Assembly (NCBI GenBank): GCA_024704765.1
Contig: JAKMXF010000325.1
Coordinates: forward strand, 97,290-161,289
Source: Oopsacas minuta
Taxonomy: Eukaryota; Porifera; Hexactinellida; Lyssacinosida; Leucopsacidae
Reading direction: 5' to 3'
Length of the DNA: 64,000 nt
The notes beneath the pieces are model-generated. The model was not told the origin of the DNA, searched no databases, and saw only the letters and a program-made list of their open reading frames with translations. This document shows positions 39,251 to 50,518 of the stretch, piece by piece; the first letter of the stretch is position 1, and each line of letters starts with the position of its first letter. The translations under genes and the position numbers were made by a program.

Positions 39251-40208
39251 GTACAGTAGGACCTATATAAGTGGGGGAGGTTGGCACCGGTGAATTTCCT
39301 GATAAGTTTCATAACCCTCCAATTCCCATTTATACTTTCAAATGTAATGTCCTTATGGCGTTACGTACCTATTGGCCATGTAAAATTAATTAGTTGTTTT
39401 CATCAAGAATTTCTTCGGAAACTGGCACGGCAGGCGGTATTTTATACCAATTTTATAGGCCAGTAAATATATAAAATATTTTGACCCTTCGATTATCTCG
39501 CCACACTCTCGCTGGGCATTAAATATTGAATTTTTCAACTATACAACTAGTAAAATGTGGATTGCACACTCTGTGACCAAAGAATTATCCATAAATTTGG
39601 AAAAATACAAATATAATCATCCCGGACGGAAAACAAAATTTGGGATGAGAAACAAGTGTATTACTCTACATGACCTAATAGATATTTTTTTGTTACAAAA
39701 ATTTCACCCGTGCGCTCCAATAGATACCCTAAAGTGACATCCGTCTGTCCGCGCGAAACAATACATAGTCCCCAACCTATCACTTTCCATATGCTAGTCA
39801 TCATACCGTTACAGGGTTTATTGCAAAATATAGACAAGTAAGGATTATAGTTTCTATGAAAATATAATTATCTCAAAATAACATTGAGTTATCAATTAAA
39901 ATAATTTTTACGAATAATTCGAATTTTTATATACTAGTAATACAAGCTATCGCTACAAATGCTAATCCAAAAAGTATTTGCCTGATCATTTTGGGTGTAT
40001 GTAATAGTTGAGATCTCGTTTCAACTGATAGGTAGAGGTAATCTGGCATGTAGATTCTCCTTAAAATAGAAACGTCGAAACCTGATAGCGATATTTACTC
40101 CACTCTAGTTACACGTATGTAATTAGATTCTGAAGATACACTCTAGATATTCCTTATTTCCGAATTGTCAATACCTCTCCCAAAACAGTTGCTTACATAC
40201 AGTTATTG
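39251..40208. other. Gene-free stretch upstream of TARBP1
   Basis: Two 60-codon frames (39281-39466, 39555-39737) show nothing recognisable. About 39990-40060 has a weak match to family A interior (GAGATCTCGTTTCAACTGAT). The TARBP1 promoter is presumably in the last few hundred bases. Confidence 0.35.
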
Positions 40209-43200
40209 ATGGATATTACCACTCAATTAGTTACTTGTGAATCTTTCCTCCCACTTTCTTCAGTCAAGATTATCATCGAACTGATTAACAGCAATCAATT
40301 GAAAATATCATCAGAAACTGCCAGCGTTATATATACAAAGTTGTTGCAAGAGATATCACGTTATTCAATTGAACAAGATAGATTCTACCCAATAGTTAGG
40401 TTAATAACTCTAATATTAAAGAGAGAGGGAGATCTCCTCGTCAAGTTCAAGAATGAATTCATTCCCTCATCGCTGGAAATATTCATTGACTCAGATTTTG
40501 TACATAGTTGCAATCTACAATATAACACTAATTTTCATGGGACTTTTCAAGAGGCTGATGATAAAAGTAATCTTCATTCATTATTATGTGTATTATCCAC
40601 TAAAGAGTTGTTACAGCTCATATGTAGAGAGACTTGTGATCGTACATTTAAGCTATTCCTCCATCTTTCAGTATCTAATAAGAGCGACTCTTTGAAGCTT
40701 ATCCTCATTTGTTTACGTGCACTATTACATTCGGAAATAGCAGAAAAAGATTACATTTTGAATCTCATTTATTCCATACATCGCGGGAATATACTACCTG
40801 CACAGAATGGATTGTGTTATATAATGTTAACAACTTTATATTCCACTAATGATAGAGATTATACTCTACCGAATTATCACAAAACGGATATATACTGGAC
40901 TATTATACAACAAGGATTAATTCATTCAGATTCTCTGACTAGGAAACAATCTATATTTCTTCTCAAGAAAGGAGCTGGTCTACTAACTAAACATGTAACT
41001 CCTGACCTACCAAATTGTGTAGGATTTCTGCGAAACCTTGACCCTCAATCAGAAGTTTGTGAGAATTGGCTGACCATAATATACTTATTTGAGACATATG
41101 AAGAAACACAGACTCATATTCTTCGATCTTCCCTCCCTCTTCTCTACTCATTAGCCAACTTTGTTAAGAAGGAAGAAGAACTAGCACACACGAACTCAAT
41201 ACACTATTCTTGGTTACTTATTCTATACTTACGTATATTTTCTCACGAATCTCGTCTAGTTCAGTCTTGGGGCATCAAGGCTGTTCTGGATTGTCCTATA
41301 TCTCACTGCACACAGCCAGAAGTAGTTAGCTTTATAACAGAATCTCTTATCATGGGACTGAACGTATCTTCAATATTCATCTCCAATCCTCAAATTATTG
41401 GCTCAATCAGTAAGTTTCTTTCTAGATTTTTCAGTGGAATATCTACAACAGGTGCTAGTCAAAACTTAGCCAATTTAGTGAACAGTCTCACTCTCTTATC
41501 AGATATACCTCTCTTCTATTTAAGCTATGCTCTTTCCAGTATGGTGTCTCTCCCGATAGTTAGTCGGGATGTCATACTAGCATTTCAGAGATTATTTTCT
41601 AGAAGCGTTCTAGCTCATTCGCGGTTACTGAAAACAGCAATTAAGTGCTTCCTAATTAGATTCATAACTCGATGTATGAATCCCAGTAGTTGCTGTTGGA
41701 TAGATATATTTATGTTACTCACCTACATAGAAGTCAAAAATATTGATTCTGCTGAATATAAAGAATACAACAATCTCATTAAATCTCTTGTTAACACTAG
41801 AGTAATTGAGGTGTCATTTATACTATTCATCCTCAATCATCTCATAGCTGCTTATTTGGTCACTGAACCCAAATCAAGCTATGACTTATCTAAGAGCTTA
41901 GATGGGGAACATTTTGTATCAGAAATATACTTTAGTAGAGGGAGAGATATTGTTGCTCCATATTCACTTAAGGATTTTCGATTTCCTACTAAAACAGGTT
42001 GTGTTGTTGCTCAATTAGCTCTCATTACAGCTACCATTTGTGGACAGGGCCCAAAGAAAATGCTAGTAGATATCATATCACCTGTTACACAGCTGTTATT
42101 ATGCATTACTACACATCCTTATATGCCAACTGAACAGACGACAAGAGTAGTTGAGTTAACTAAACAAATCCTATCTACTGCAACAGTTTCTGATCATAGT
42201 CCTTACAACAAAGCTGTATATCACTCCCTGTATTCTCCATTAGTTAACAATCTAACTGAATTAGCATTTTACCTTCTCAATCAAGATAGATCTAATGAAT
42301 TGGAGCATCTCCTGAGTATTATACAAGATTATGAAATCTCTAATAAATCATCAACTCTACAGCATTGGGATAATCTATCAAGGGCAATTTCTACGCGATA
42401 TTACGAGGAACTTAAACAAACTCTCTCTCCTGAAAATATACATCTAACAGCAGAGACAGTAGGCTTAGTCTCTGTTTTGGCATCTGTCCTTTCCAAAACC
42501 ATTCTTAATGAGAAGCTCTGGCTTACGCTCTCTCCTACAGTACAAACTCTGGTTAATACTATTCACCTGCTTTCAAATAACAAGAATATATTAACATCTT
42601 CTACAGAAAACAGAGTAAGATTTAGTAACGCTATCCTTCAGATCATTAGCTTAGCTCATACTAAGCAATACCAGCTATCTATATCGAATATGAGTTTGTT
42701 CTCTTCTTTAAAAGATCTCAGTACAATCACTAATTACTCTGGTCTTCTCTATATTCTAAACATACTCTCCTCTCTCCTACCGCTTCTTTTCAAAGAACAC
42801 TCAGGCTTGTGTAGAGAGTGTGTGTTTGAATGTTGGAGAGGGGTGAAGGAAGAATCAGCTGATTCGGATGTGATGCATATTTTGTTACCTGCTTTCTTCA
42901 GGTCTTGTCTGAGTAGAGACCTACTTACTTGTTTTCATAGTGAAGATATAGCAACTACATTTATGTTGATTATAGATCAAGTTGTAGAATGGGGAATTAA
43001 GAGGATGGGTGTTATCCATCTGTTGGTTATACATCTTGTGGAAGTTTGGAGTTATACCAATGTTATTTCTATCTCTGCTTATTGGAGGCAGATTATAGGG
43101 ATTTTATTCTCAACTCCTGAGTTCAGTAAATCCTTGAAACAGTTAGACAATGCTCTTTCATTTAGCTTGCTTTTGGAAGAGTATGACTTTTCTAATTGGA

Positions 43201-44729
43201 GAGGAATATATAATCAGAACATGTCACAATTATATATTGTAGAGTTGTTAGGGGTATTAACTCATACGAACATTACCCAGCTAGATGATTATCCTGTACT
43301 TGTAGAGCGTTTTATTGATGAATTCCTAAGAATAGAGATAGACAAGTCGAAGATAAAGCAAAAATTCTGTAGTTTTAATTCAGATATGCATAGAGAAAAG
43401 ATTCGTAGATGGCAACTAATATTAATATTATTAACTTCTCTCAGAACTTCTTATAAATTTCTCTACGTCTTCGATAACGAGAAGCTTCTCCTTCTATTGC
43501 TCACAGAACACTTACCTACAAATGTACAACCATCTGTACGCTGTTACATCGAGTGGAGTGCAGTATTATTGTTGTCAAACTGTGATATATTAGAGAGCAC
43601 ATTACTCAAGGAAATGAGATTATTTTCAACAGCTCGTGTTACTAGACTTCCGTTTGTATACATATCATACGTCTCAATACTATCTCTGGTATTAAAGAAA
43701 TTGACAATTCCCTCCTCTTTACTTATAGAGATAGTTGCTCTCTTGATCGGTATGATGTCATCTAGCAATACACAGCTCAGACACGTGTCACTTGATTTAT
43801 TGCGACAGATTAAGAAGTTACCAGTTTCAGAAGAAATACTGCTTCTAAAACCTATCTTTCAATACCTTCCAGACCTGAATAAACTAAATGGACCATCAAA
43901 CTGGACGATTACTATACATCCAGATAGAGATCTCAATTTGTTTTATCTGTTACAACAACTACCAGAACAGTTTGAACTAGTAACCAAACAATTAGGTCTA
44001 GAAGAGCTGTTAGAACGTAACTGGGATAATGACCACACAGTAACTCTAGGGAATGAGAGGAACAATCAGAAATTCCATCGTAAGAAGAAGAATAAAGATA
44101 ATCACATTAATGTAGAAACTAGATTAGACTTGGAATCTAAAGATCTGATGCAAAAGAAAATAATGCCCTGGGAGATAATGGATGGAGAATTCAATATCGG
44201 GCTTGAAGGGAGATCTTGTGATTCTAATAGTTCTCATCAGCGAGGAGAATTAATATTAATCGCAAGTTTAATTGACAAACCGGCTAACTTGGGTGGAATG
44301 TGTAGAACATGTGAAGTATTTGGGGCAGCTACTCTGGTTCTATCTGACTTAAAGTTGTTGCAAGATCGGAGCTTTACTTCTCTGAGTGTGTCAGCTGAGA
44401 GATGGATGTCATTTGAAGAGGTTAAGACTAGTGAACTATCAGACTATGCAGAAGTTTTAAAGGAACAAGGTTACAAGTTAGTAGGAATCGAGCAAACACC
44501 AAACAGTATTTCTCTACAAGATTTCTCATTCCCGAAGCGAAGTGCACTCATAGTAGGACACGAAAAGTTTGGTATTCCCATAGAGCTCCTTGAGATCGTG
44601 GACTACTGTGTGCAGATTCCTCAGTTTGGTATTATCCGCTCTCTTAATGTGCATGTATCCTCTGCCATTTCTATCTGGCATTATACCACGCAACATTCAA
44701 TTAATTCTTCTCATAGAAAGAATAACTAG
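40209..44729 (+). CDS. TARBP1: TARBP1/Trm3-type tRNA 2'-O-methyltransferase
   Basis: A single-exon protein of 1506 residues, close to human TARBP1 (1621). Residues 1 to about 1330 are a helical, armadillo-like repeat region without enzymatic motifs. The C-terminal domain (from about residue 1345) is a SpoU/TrmH-class SPOUT methyltransferase with the three motifs: motif 1 around SLIDKPANLGGMCRTCEVFGA, motif 2 around IVGHEKFGIP and motif 3 around IPQFGIIRSLNVHVSSAISI. The Asn and Arg of motif 1 and the SLNV of motif 3 (knotted SAM pocket) are present. The family methylates the 2'-OH of G18 in the D-loop of certain cytosolic tRNAs. ATG 40209 is taken as the start; the frame also opens one codon earlier with TTG. 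No introns in 4.5 kb and no breaks. Confidence 0.93.
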   Translation: MDITTQLVTCESFLPLSSVKIIIELINSNQLKISSETASVIYTKLLQEISRYSIEQDRFYPIVRLITLILKREGDLLVKFKNEFIPSSLEIFIDSDFVHSCNLQYNTNFHGTFQEADDKSNLHSLLCVLSTKELLQLICRETCDRTFKLFLHLSVSNKSDSLKLILICLRALLHSEIAEKDYILNLIYSIHRGNILPAQNGLCYIMLTTLYSTNDRDYTLPNYHKTDIYWTIIQQGLIHSDSLTRKQSIFLLKKGAGLLTKHVTPDLPNCVGFLRNLDPQSEVCENWLTIIYLFETYEETQTHILRSSLPLLYSLANFVKKEEELAHTNSIHYSWLLILYLRIFSHESRLVQSWGIKAVLDCPISHCTQPEVVSFITESLIMGLNVSSIFISNPQIIGSISKFLSRFFSGISTTGASQNLANLVNSLTLLSDIPLFYLSYALSSMVSLPIVSRDVILAFQRLFSRSVLAHSRLLKTAIKCFLIRFITRCMNPSSCCWIDIFMLLTYIEVKNIDSAEYKEYNNLIKSLVNTRVIEVSFILFILNHLIAAYLVTEPKSSYDLSKSLDGEHFVSEIYFSRGRDIVAPYSLKDFRFPTKTGCVVAQLALITATICGQGPKKMLVDIISPVTQLLLCITTHPYMPTEQTTRVVELTKQILSTATVSDHSPYNKAVYHSLYSPLVNNLTELAFYLLNQDRSNELEHLLSIIQDYEISNKSSTLQHWDNLSRAISTRYYEELKQTLSPENIHLTAETVGLVSVLASVLSKTILNEKLWLTLSPTVQTLVNTIHLLSNNKNILTSSTENRVRFSNAILQIISLAHTKQYQLSISNMSLFSSLKDLSTITNYSGLLYILNILSSLLPLLFKEHSGLCRECVFECWRGVKEESADSDVMHILLPAFFRSCLSRDLLTCFHSEDIATTFMLIIDQVVEWGIKRMGVIHLLVIHLVEVWSYTNVISISAYWRQIIGILFSTPEFSKSLKQLDNALSFSLLLEEYDFSNWRGIYNQNMSQLYIVELLGVLTHTNITQLDDYPVLVERFIDEFLRIEIDKSKIKQKFCSFNSDMHREKIRRWQLILILLTSLRTSYKFLYVFDNEKLLLLLLTEHLPTNVQPSVRCYIEWSAVLLLSNCDILESTLLKEMRLFSTARVTRLPFVYISYVSILSLVLKKLTIPSSLLIEIVALLIGMMSSSNTQLRHVSLDLLRQIKKLPVSEEILLLKPIFQYLPDLNKLNGPSNWTITIHPDRDLNLFYLLQQLPEQFELVTKQLGLEELLERNWDNDHTVTLGNERNNQKFHRKKKNKDNHINVETRLDLESKDLMQKKIMPWEIMDGEFNIGLEGRSCDSNSSHQRGELILIASLIDKPANLGGMCRTCEVFGAATLVLSDLKLLQDRSFTSLSVSAERWMSFEEVKTSELSDYAEVLKEQGYKLVGIEQTPNSISLQDFSFPKRSALIVGHEKFGIPIELLEIVDYCVQIPQFGIIRSLNVHVSSAISIWHYTTQHSINSSHRKNN

Positions 44730-44912
44730 ATTAACTTGTAAAACTGAATCAATATATGTACGTAATTTGAGGTTCTAATAAGCTATAAGTTTAATTCAGT
44801 ATAACATTAGGCCACTGTTAAGGGCATATTGAAAATCGATAAAGATTAACTGTCACGTACTCGATCACGAAAAGTCTGTATCCCTTGAAATTCTATAAAA
44901 GTATACTATATA
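44730..44912. other. Short intergenic spacer
   Basis: Holds the TARBP1 3' end; nothing else seen before the mariner terminus. Confidence 0.4.
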
Positions 44913-46216
44913 CGAGGGGCACTCGAAAAGTTTTGTCGTTTATATACTTATATAATAGGTATTACATAATATATGGTCACATTATTTCAAAATACTCGCT
45001 CTGACACTCTATGCACCTTTTCATGCGTTTAACCAGGTATCAAAGCACATTTCCCATTCTCCTTTAGGTATCTCCTCAATTGCTAAGAAAAGTGCCCCGG
45101 TCAGCTCTTCATTGCTGAAAAATCTCCTCCCACGAAGTTGATCTTTCAGCTTTGGGGATAACCAAAAATCGCAAGGGGCTAGATCTGGACTGTAGGGTGG
45201 GTGGGGTAGCGTTCAGATCCTAGAAATCTCTAAAAACTCACGAGTTCTTAGTGCTGTATGTGATGAAGCATTATCGTGGTGAAGCAGGATTCCTCGGACA
45301 CCTGACTTCTCACGTTGTTTTTCGATTGCACTGAATACTTTCGGAAGACATATTTTGGTATACCAATCAGCGGTAACTGCCTTCCTATCCTCAAGTGCAA
45401 TTCCTTCAACAAATCCACTACGCCTAAAGAAAATCGTCCACATCTGCTTTCCGACTGATCTAATTCTCCGTACCTTTGTTGGAGGTAAACCACCTTCTTC
45501 GACCCACTGCTTAGATTGTCTCTTCGTTTCTGGGACATAGTGGTATACCCATGTCTCATCGCCTGTGAGTATTTCAGAAACAGCTCTAGAACTTCCATTA
45601 ACAATCGTTTAAGCATAATTTTGCAAAAATCCACTCGGCACTTTTTCTGATCGGACGACAAAGATTGCGAGATCCAACATGCACATAACTTTCTAAGACC
45701 GAGCTCTTTATGTAAGATGACGTTTATACTCCCCGATGACAATTTGGTTTCACGTTCTAACTGAGCGTAAGTAACATGAGGGTCTTTTGTTACTTCGTCC
45801 AACACTAGCTCTACATTTCGAGCGTGTGTGTAATGCTGGGCCTACCAGGACGGGGACCATCTTCAAGAATTAATTTCCATGAATAAACTCTGAGTACCAT
45901 CGCTCTACTGTTCTCAAACAAGGAACTATATTTGAGAAGTGCTTCTGCAAAATTTCGTGTATTTCCAAACGGCTCTTCCCAAGTTTGAACAAAATTAAAA
46001 TCATCGCTCTAAAATCGTGTCTTGTGAGGTCAGATTCTGGTTGAGGAATCATACAAGCCATAGCTTTTAGAAATCAAGCAATTCGAAAATTACAAAAGAT
46101 AAATTGATGAAATTTGTTGTGCAGGTAAATAATATGTGTCTAAATATTATAAAATAATCTTATTAGAAAGTATTTGTGTTTGATGACAAACGACAAAACT
46201 TTTCGAGTGCCCTTCG
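44913..46216 (-). mobile_element. Decayed mariner element (DD34D)
   Basis: 1304 bp; terminal repeats CGAGGGGCACTCGAAAAGTT (left) and CGAAGGGCACTCGAAAAGTT (inverse right). The TA target is present on the left (44911-44912) but TG on the right, so one copy has mutated. Encodes a broken transposase on the minus strand, between TARBP1 and the phosphatase gene. Confidence 0.9.
45021..46061 (-). pseudogene. Mariner transposase, multiple frameshifts and stops
   Basis: The N-terminal HTH part starts at ATG 46061 (FRAMILILFKLGKSRLEIHE) and stops at 45870. The middle HTH and linker (45805-45248) and catalytic part lie in two further frames. 45443-45213 contains a W-T-I-F-F-R-R segment and LLHHDNASSHTA (second D). 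The third motif PPYSPDLAPCDFWLFPKL follows, in the same frame as the second motif but after an in-frame stop. Spacing between second and third D is 34, which is the mariner proper signature, as is the LAPCDF motif of SETMAR-like mariners. At least three inactivating changes; dead. Confidence 0.88.
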
Positions 46217-46291
46217 TGCCAATATGTTATTTTTCCTATTAATTGCTGATCTTTTTGTATCTAGTAGAGAGAAATTCACAACTTAAATATT

Positions 46292-46837
46292 ATGGCTAAT
46301 TTTGCTGAAGGAAATGACATTACAGGGACAGATTTACTTGAATGGTCACGCCATCAATCCTCAGCAACATCTTGTATTAAGAAGAAAGGAAAGCGTAGCA
46401 CTTATAGTGGAATGATCTCTCTCATTACACCAGGTATTTATCTTGGTAATAAAGCTGCTTCCTCAGATTTGGATCTCCTCAAGAGATTGTCTATTGTGGC
46501 TATTATAAATATTGGCGGTGGTAAATGTTATTTCCCTATTGAATTTGAATATTTTCGAATCGCCATTAAGGACTCCGATGAAGTTCCCTATTTACCATAT
46601 TTTGAGGAAGCTTGTAATTTCGCTCAATTTTGGAAAAAACGTGGATCAATATTATTTCATTGCAGAGGAGGTATGCATAGGTCTCCTTGTTTTCTAGCAG
46701 CTCACTTAATCAGGAATGAGAGTCTTTCTATGACACAAGCCTTGACAGTGATCTCCCTTGGTAGACCAATAGCTAACCCCACTCCTCATATGGTATCTGA
46801 GTTAAAAGAATTTGAAAAATTGATTAATAAGTCCTGA
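46292..46837 (+). CDS. Dual-specificity protein phosphatase
   Basis: A 181-residue single-exon protein. It carries the tyrosine-phosphatase P-loop FHCRGGMHRS, with nucleophile Cys124 and Arg130 in the HC-x5-R-S pattern, the conserved start ITPGIYLGN of the DUSP fold and an upstream acid D94 in the IAIKDSDE segment, at the usual distance of about 30 residues. The size fits atypical DUSPs without a MAP-kinase-binding domain. It would remove phosphate from Tyr and Ser/Thr residues, or a non-protein substrate. All catalytic residues are intact. Orthology to a particular human DUSP cannot be fixed by eye. The dead mariner ends about 75 bp upstream of the ATG. Confidence 0.9.
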   Translation: MANFAEGNDITGTDLLEWSRHQSSATSCIKKKGKRSTYSGMISLITPGIYLGNKAASSDLDLLKRLSIVAIINIGGGKCYFPIEFEYFRIAIKDSDEVPYLPYFEEACNFAQFWKKRGSILFHCRGGMHRSPCFLAAHLIRNESLSMTQALTVISLGRPIANPTPHMVSELKEFEKLINKS

Positions 46838-47199
46838 TTCCATTAAATATGATTGTTTACTCTAGTATTTTTATCTTTTTATGATGTATATCTATAATTA
46901 GAGCAAACTACTGTTATAACTTAGTTTGATATAACGAAATAACGAAGTGATTCTTTCATCGTATTGCTTGAAAGCAATGTTACAACCGAATAGTTCAATA
47001 TTCGGTTACCAATCGAATATCAGTATTTGGTTAGGCTACTTTTCATGAATACTGATATTAAGTTAGAATGGTTTCAACCTTGGTAGGTTAGGTTGCCGTT
47101 ATTTAATGTAGTAACAAATTCACATACAAAGTAGATATTCAGTCGTGTTCTACCATTGGGACTACAGTGTTCAATTATTTAAAGATACTAAAGTACATA
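46838..47199. other. Intergenic, nothing recognised
   Basis: AT-rich; around 46970-47045 a local inverted segment (CCGAATAGTTCAATATTCGG) is present. No gene. Confidence 0.4.
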
Positions 47200-49590
47200 A
47201 TTACATGTTCAAATATATATTACATAAATTAACCCTGAATATCATATTTAAAGTAGAGACATTTACATTGTTTAGGACTTGAGGCTTTTTTAATATAAAG
47301 AAGTAGTTTATTAAATAATCTAGCCGCGTCATAAGCAAAAGAGCTTTTAAAGAAAGTTAATTTGACATTAGGTAGATAGAAATTATTGTTAGAAGATTGT
47401 CTAGTAGTTTTCATTGATACTTCTGCTACCTTGGTGTATCGATCCGCAATATATGAAGGATATAACCCATTCAGACATTAATGAACAACAAAAATTCTCC
47501 TAAATTATATCATATTATGGATGTCCATCCAGTCCAGAGTAGAAAATAGTGCAGTATGAGATTCCCTTGGTCGAACATTGAAAATAGTCCTGGCGCATCT
47601 TTTTTGAAGAATAAATAATCTATTTACATAAGAATTTTGGGCGCCGCCCCAATCAGTACTAAGGTAGTCATAATGCGGTAATATAAAAGAATTAGTAAAA
47701 ATTATTCTAAATTCAATAGATATTTATACCTCCTAATTCTCCTTAGCGCATTTATACCAATTATAACATTTTTAGCAATATTATTAACATGATCAGACAA
47801 TTTCAATCTGTAACCACAGTAATCCAAAGAATTTTATGGGATCTGTGTTATCAATACAGTTGTCACTAATCTTTATACAGAGATTTTACAGCTTGATGAC
47901 AGAGTTTCTTAGCAGTAGAAACTACCATCGCTTTACATTTGAGTAGGTCATTCTATTTTGGTAGCCTCATTCCCTTTTGATTACACCAATTGTGGATACG
48001 TACCATATCACCATTTGACTCGTTTATTGAGTCACCATGTGAGAAAATTGTAGAGTCATCAGCGAACATTCTTAAGTTACAATCCTTGGGTGTGAAAATA
48101 AATCATTTATAAATAGTATAAACAGTGTTCCCCCTAAGCGTTTTGACCGGGCGGCTGGCCGCAAAACGCCAATTTGGCATTCCGACGGCTGGTCAATTCG
48201 GATCTGCAGCCGATCAAAATGAATATTTCAAAATTTCCTATAGCCAATCATAATCTAAAGTTTGCGCGATTTTCCCTGTGGAGTACTGGTTTATTATATT
48301 CTTTCGAATTTTATTTTCTACACTCAATGTTAATTTTACAGCGATGTTGGGTTTCATTTGTATGTTCTGAAAAGTGTCATAATCTCCAGCAGGAACTTTT
48401 CCGCAATTAGATAGTTTTCGGCCGATAAAACAGGCCATGAGGCCGACCAAATGTGACCCATAATTTGGCTTAGGGGGAACACTGAGTATAAACAGAAGCG
48501 ATCCTAAAATAGATCCTTGAGGCACACCTGTTTTAACCTTACAAAATTGACAAAGTGTGATTAAAGAATACATTTTGCGTTCTATCATTCAGGTAGCTGT
48601 GGACTAATTTTAATGAATTATCCGATATCTTATATATCTCAAGTTTACGCAACAGAAGTTTGTAATCAACTAGATCAAATGCCTTCCTCAGATCCATAAA
48701 AACTGTGCCAATATTCTTCCATTTATTTATGTTATCATACCAATTTTGAGTCATCTTCAATAATGAAGTTACACAACTGTGTGTCCCTTCCTAAAACCAG
48801 ATTGATATTTAAATATCAAAGAGTATTTATCTGAATAATCAGAAAGGGATTTTTGAATATGCTTCTCAATAATTTAGAAAGTATTGAAATTGAGCGATAG
48901 CATGAAATATCATACATAGCACCAGTTTTATAAATGGAACAACTTTAGCTTTCTTTCCATTGCTTTGGAAATAAAGCATAGTTCATAATTTAGCCAGCAG
49001 TCTACATATACATTCCGCCGACAATTTCAAAATTCTGGGACCAATGAGATGGAGCTCTGTGCTCTTTTTTGTATTTAAGGTAGCGAGTTCTTTAATATAT
49101 CTTGTTAATTAATTATTAGTATAAGGAAACTATTTTCTAAACTACGATTTTGATTACTTTCCACAAAATAAGTATTAATCAGGTTTGAGGCCTGGCCATA
49201 ATCATCAGCATGATTGGTATTTATTTTAATATATTTCGGCAATACAGCTGGCTTCTTTGGAAATACTTCTCTAATGATTGACCACGATCCATTTCTATTG
49301 TTCTTATTAGCGGTAATCAGATTTTTGAAATTGTGTCCTTTTGGACTTCTCCAGTGTCTAGTAACATAATTTTCTCCTTTGTCCAATTACTCTTATCACC
49401 CATCGTGCATATCTATCTCATTCTTTCATAGCTATCATTATTTCATTAGTAATCCATTCTGGAATTATAGGGTGATTTACTCTCTTTGTTTTAATTGGTG
49501 CATGGGAGTTCAACACCCCATTAAGATTATCATTTCAACAAGTCCACCATATCAATATCATCACAATTTCAATGAGACTGAATGAAAAAT
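47200..49590 (-). pseudogene. Decayed L2/CR1-like non-LTR retrotransposon (LINE)
   Basis: Minus-strand pieces in the right order for a LINE ORF2. 49386-49105 is the linker before the polymerase (W-R-S-P-K-G-H-N-F). 48760-48539 is reverse transcriptase with VFMDLRKAFDLVDYKLLLRKL, holding the first catalytic Asp. 48588-48490 has VKTGVPQGSILGSLLFIL. Near 48080-48040 RMFADDSTIF is the catalytic F-A-D-D box. 47414-47229 is the C-terminal S-F-A-Y-D-A-A-R-L-F-N segment. Frames are broken many times and a hAT-type MITE interrupts the polymerase at 48123-48484. Dead copy; the clade is assigned by motif appearance only. Confidence 0.8.
48123..48484. mobile_element. hAT-type MITE inserted in the LINE
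   Basis: 362 bp with perfect 17-bp terminal inverted repeats CAGTGTTCCCCCTAAGC and a perfect 8-bp target duplication AGTATAAA (48115-48122 and 48485-48492). No coding capacity. The LINE reverse-transcriptase reading continues on both sides, so the MITE arrived after the LINE. Confidence 0.9.
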
Positions 49591-49597
49591 TATATGA

Positions 49598-50306
49598 GTA
49601 AGAGCTTTTGGCTCTTCGCTTCGCGATGAACTCGCGCATTGCGCCTCGAGGCATTCAACGGACAAACAAACAGACAAACAACTATTGAGATTTAATAATA
49701 TTGATGTTGTTTGCAATATTCAGACTCAGCATACTCGAGTATGCCAGTATAGTCGTTGAAAGCATGTTTCTACAACAATATTGATATTTGTTTACTTTAT
49801 GTACCTTTAAAGTAAACAAATATTGACAATATGTTGTTTACAATACCATATTCAGACTCAGCATACTCGATTACCCCAGCATAGTCGTTGAAAGAATGAT
49901 TCTACCTCAATTTTGAAATTTGTTTACTTTATATTCATAAAAACAACAATAAATTTACATATGAGAAACTTGAAAATGCGAAATTCGGCTACTTCAGCTA
50001 CTTACTTACCCCTGGGTAGCTGTTTAGAGCAAGCCTGTACGTATATTTTGAGATTTGGCTAATTTGTTTACTTATATGCACCAAAACAACAATAAATTTA
50101 CATATGATTAATCCAAAAGCGTGAAAATCGGATTCAGCATGTTCGATATATTTAGTGAAGTTTTATTGAATTCTATTTACTTCCTTGATAAACACGATAA
50201 ATACATAGTTATGCGACAATTTCAAAATTGCATACCTTAAATCCTTTCCTTGACAACGGACAAACAAACAAAGAAACAATCATTGAGATTTAATAATTTA
50301 GATTTA
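49598..50306 (+). repeat. Dispersed repeat family B, copy 3
   Basis: Same as the 10.8-kb copy over most of its length: GAGCTTTTGGCTCTTCGCTT start, GCCAGTATAGTCGTTGAAAG at 49743-49762 (empty Tc1 site) and the GGACAAACAAACAAAGAAAC end. It contains internal inverted sub-repeats around AAGTAAACAAATA. Confidence 0.8.
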
Positions 50307-50518
50307 GTATTCTTTTGTGGATTAACAAATCTATATTGTTCAGACATGGTAAATAGAAACAGGTTTATTCAACGTGAATTAACTACGGAAGTTAAGAAAT
50401 TTGGCTCATAATTCGTATTGCATTGAAGTAATATAATTTTGATTCCTCGAGTAATCTCCTCAACAGTATCGAAATACTTTTCCCTTCTCGGTTTGGTGTC
50501 TAGATACAGTCGAAAACT

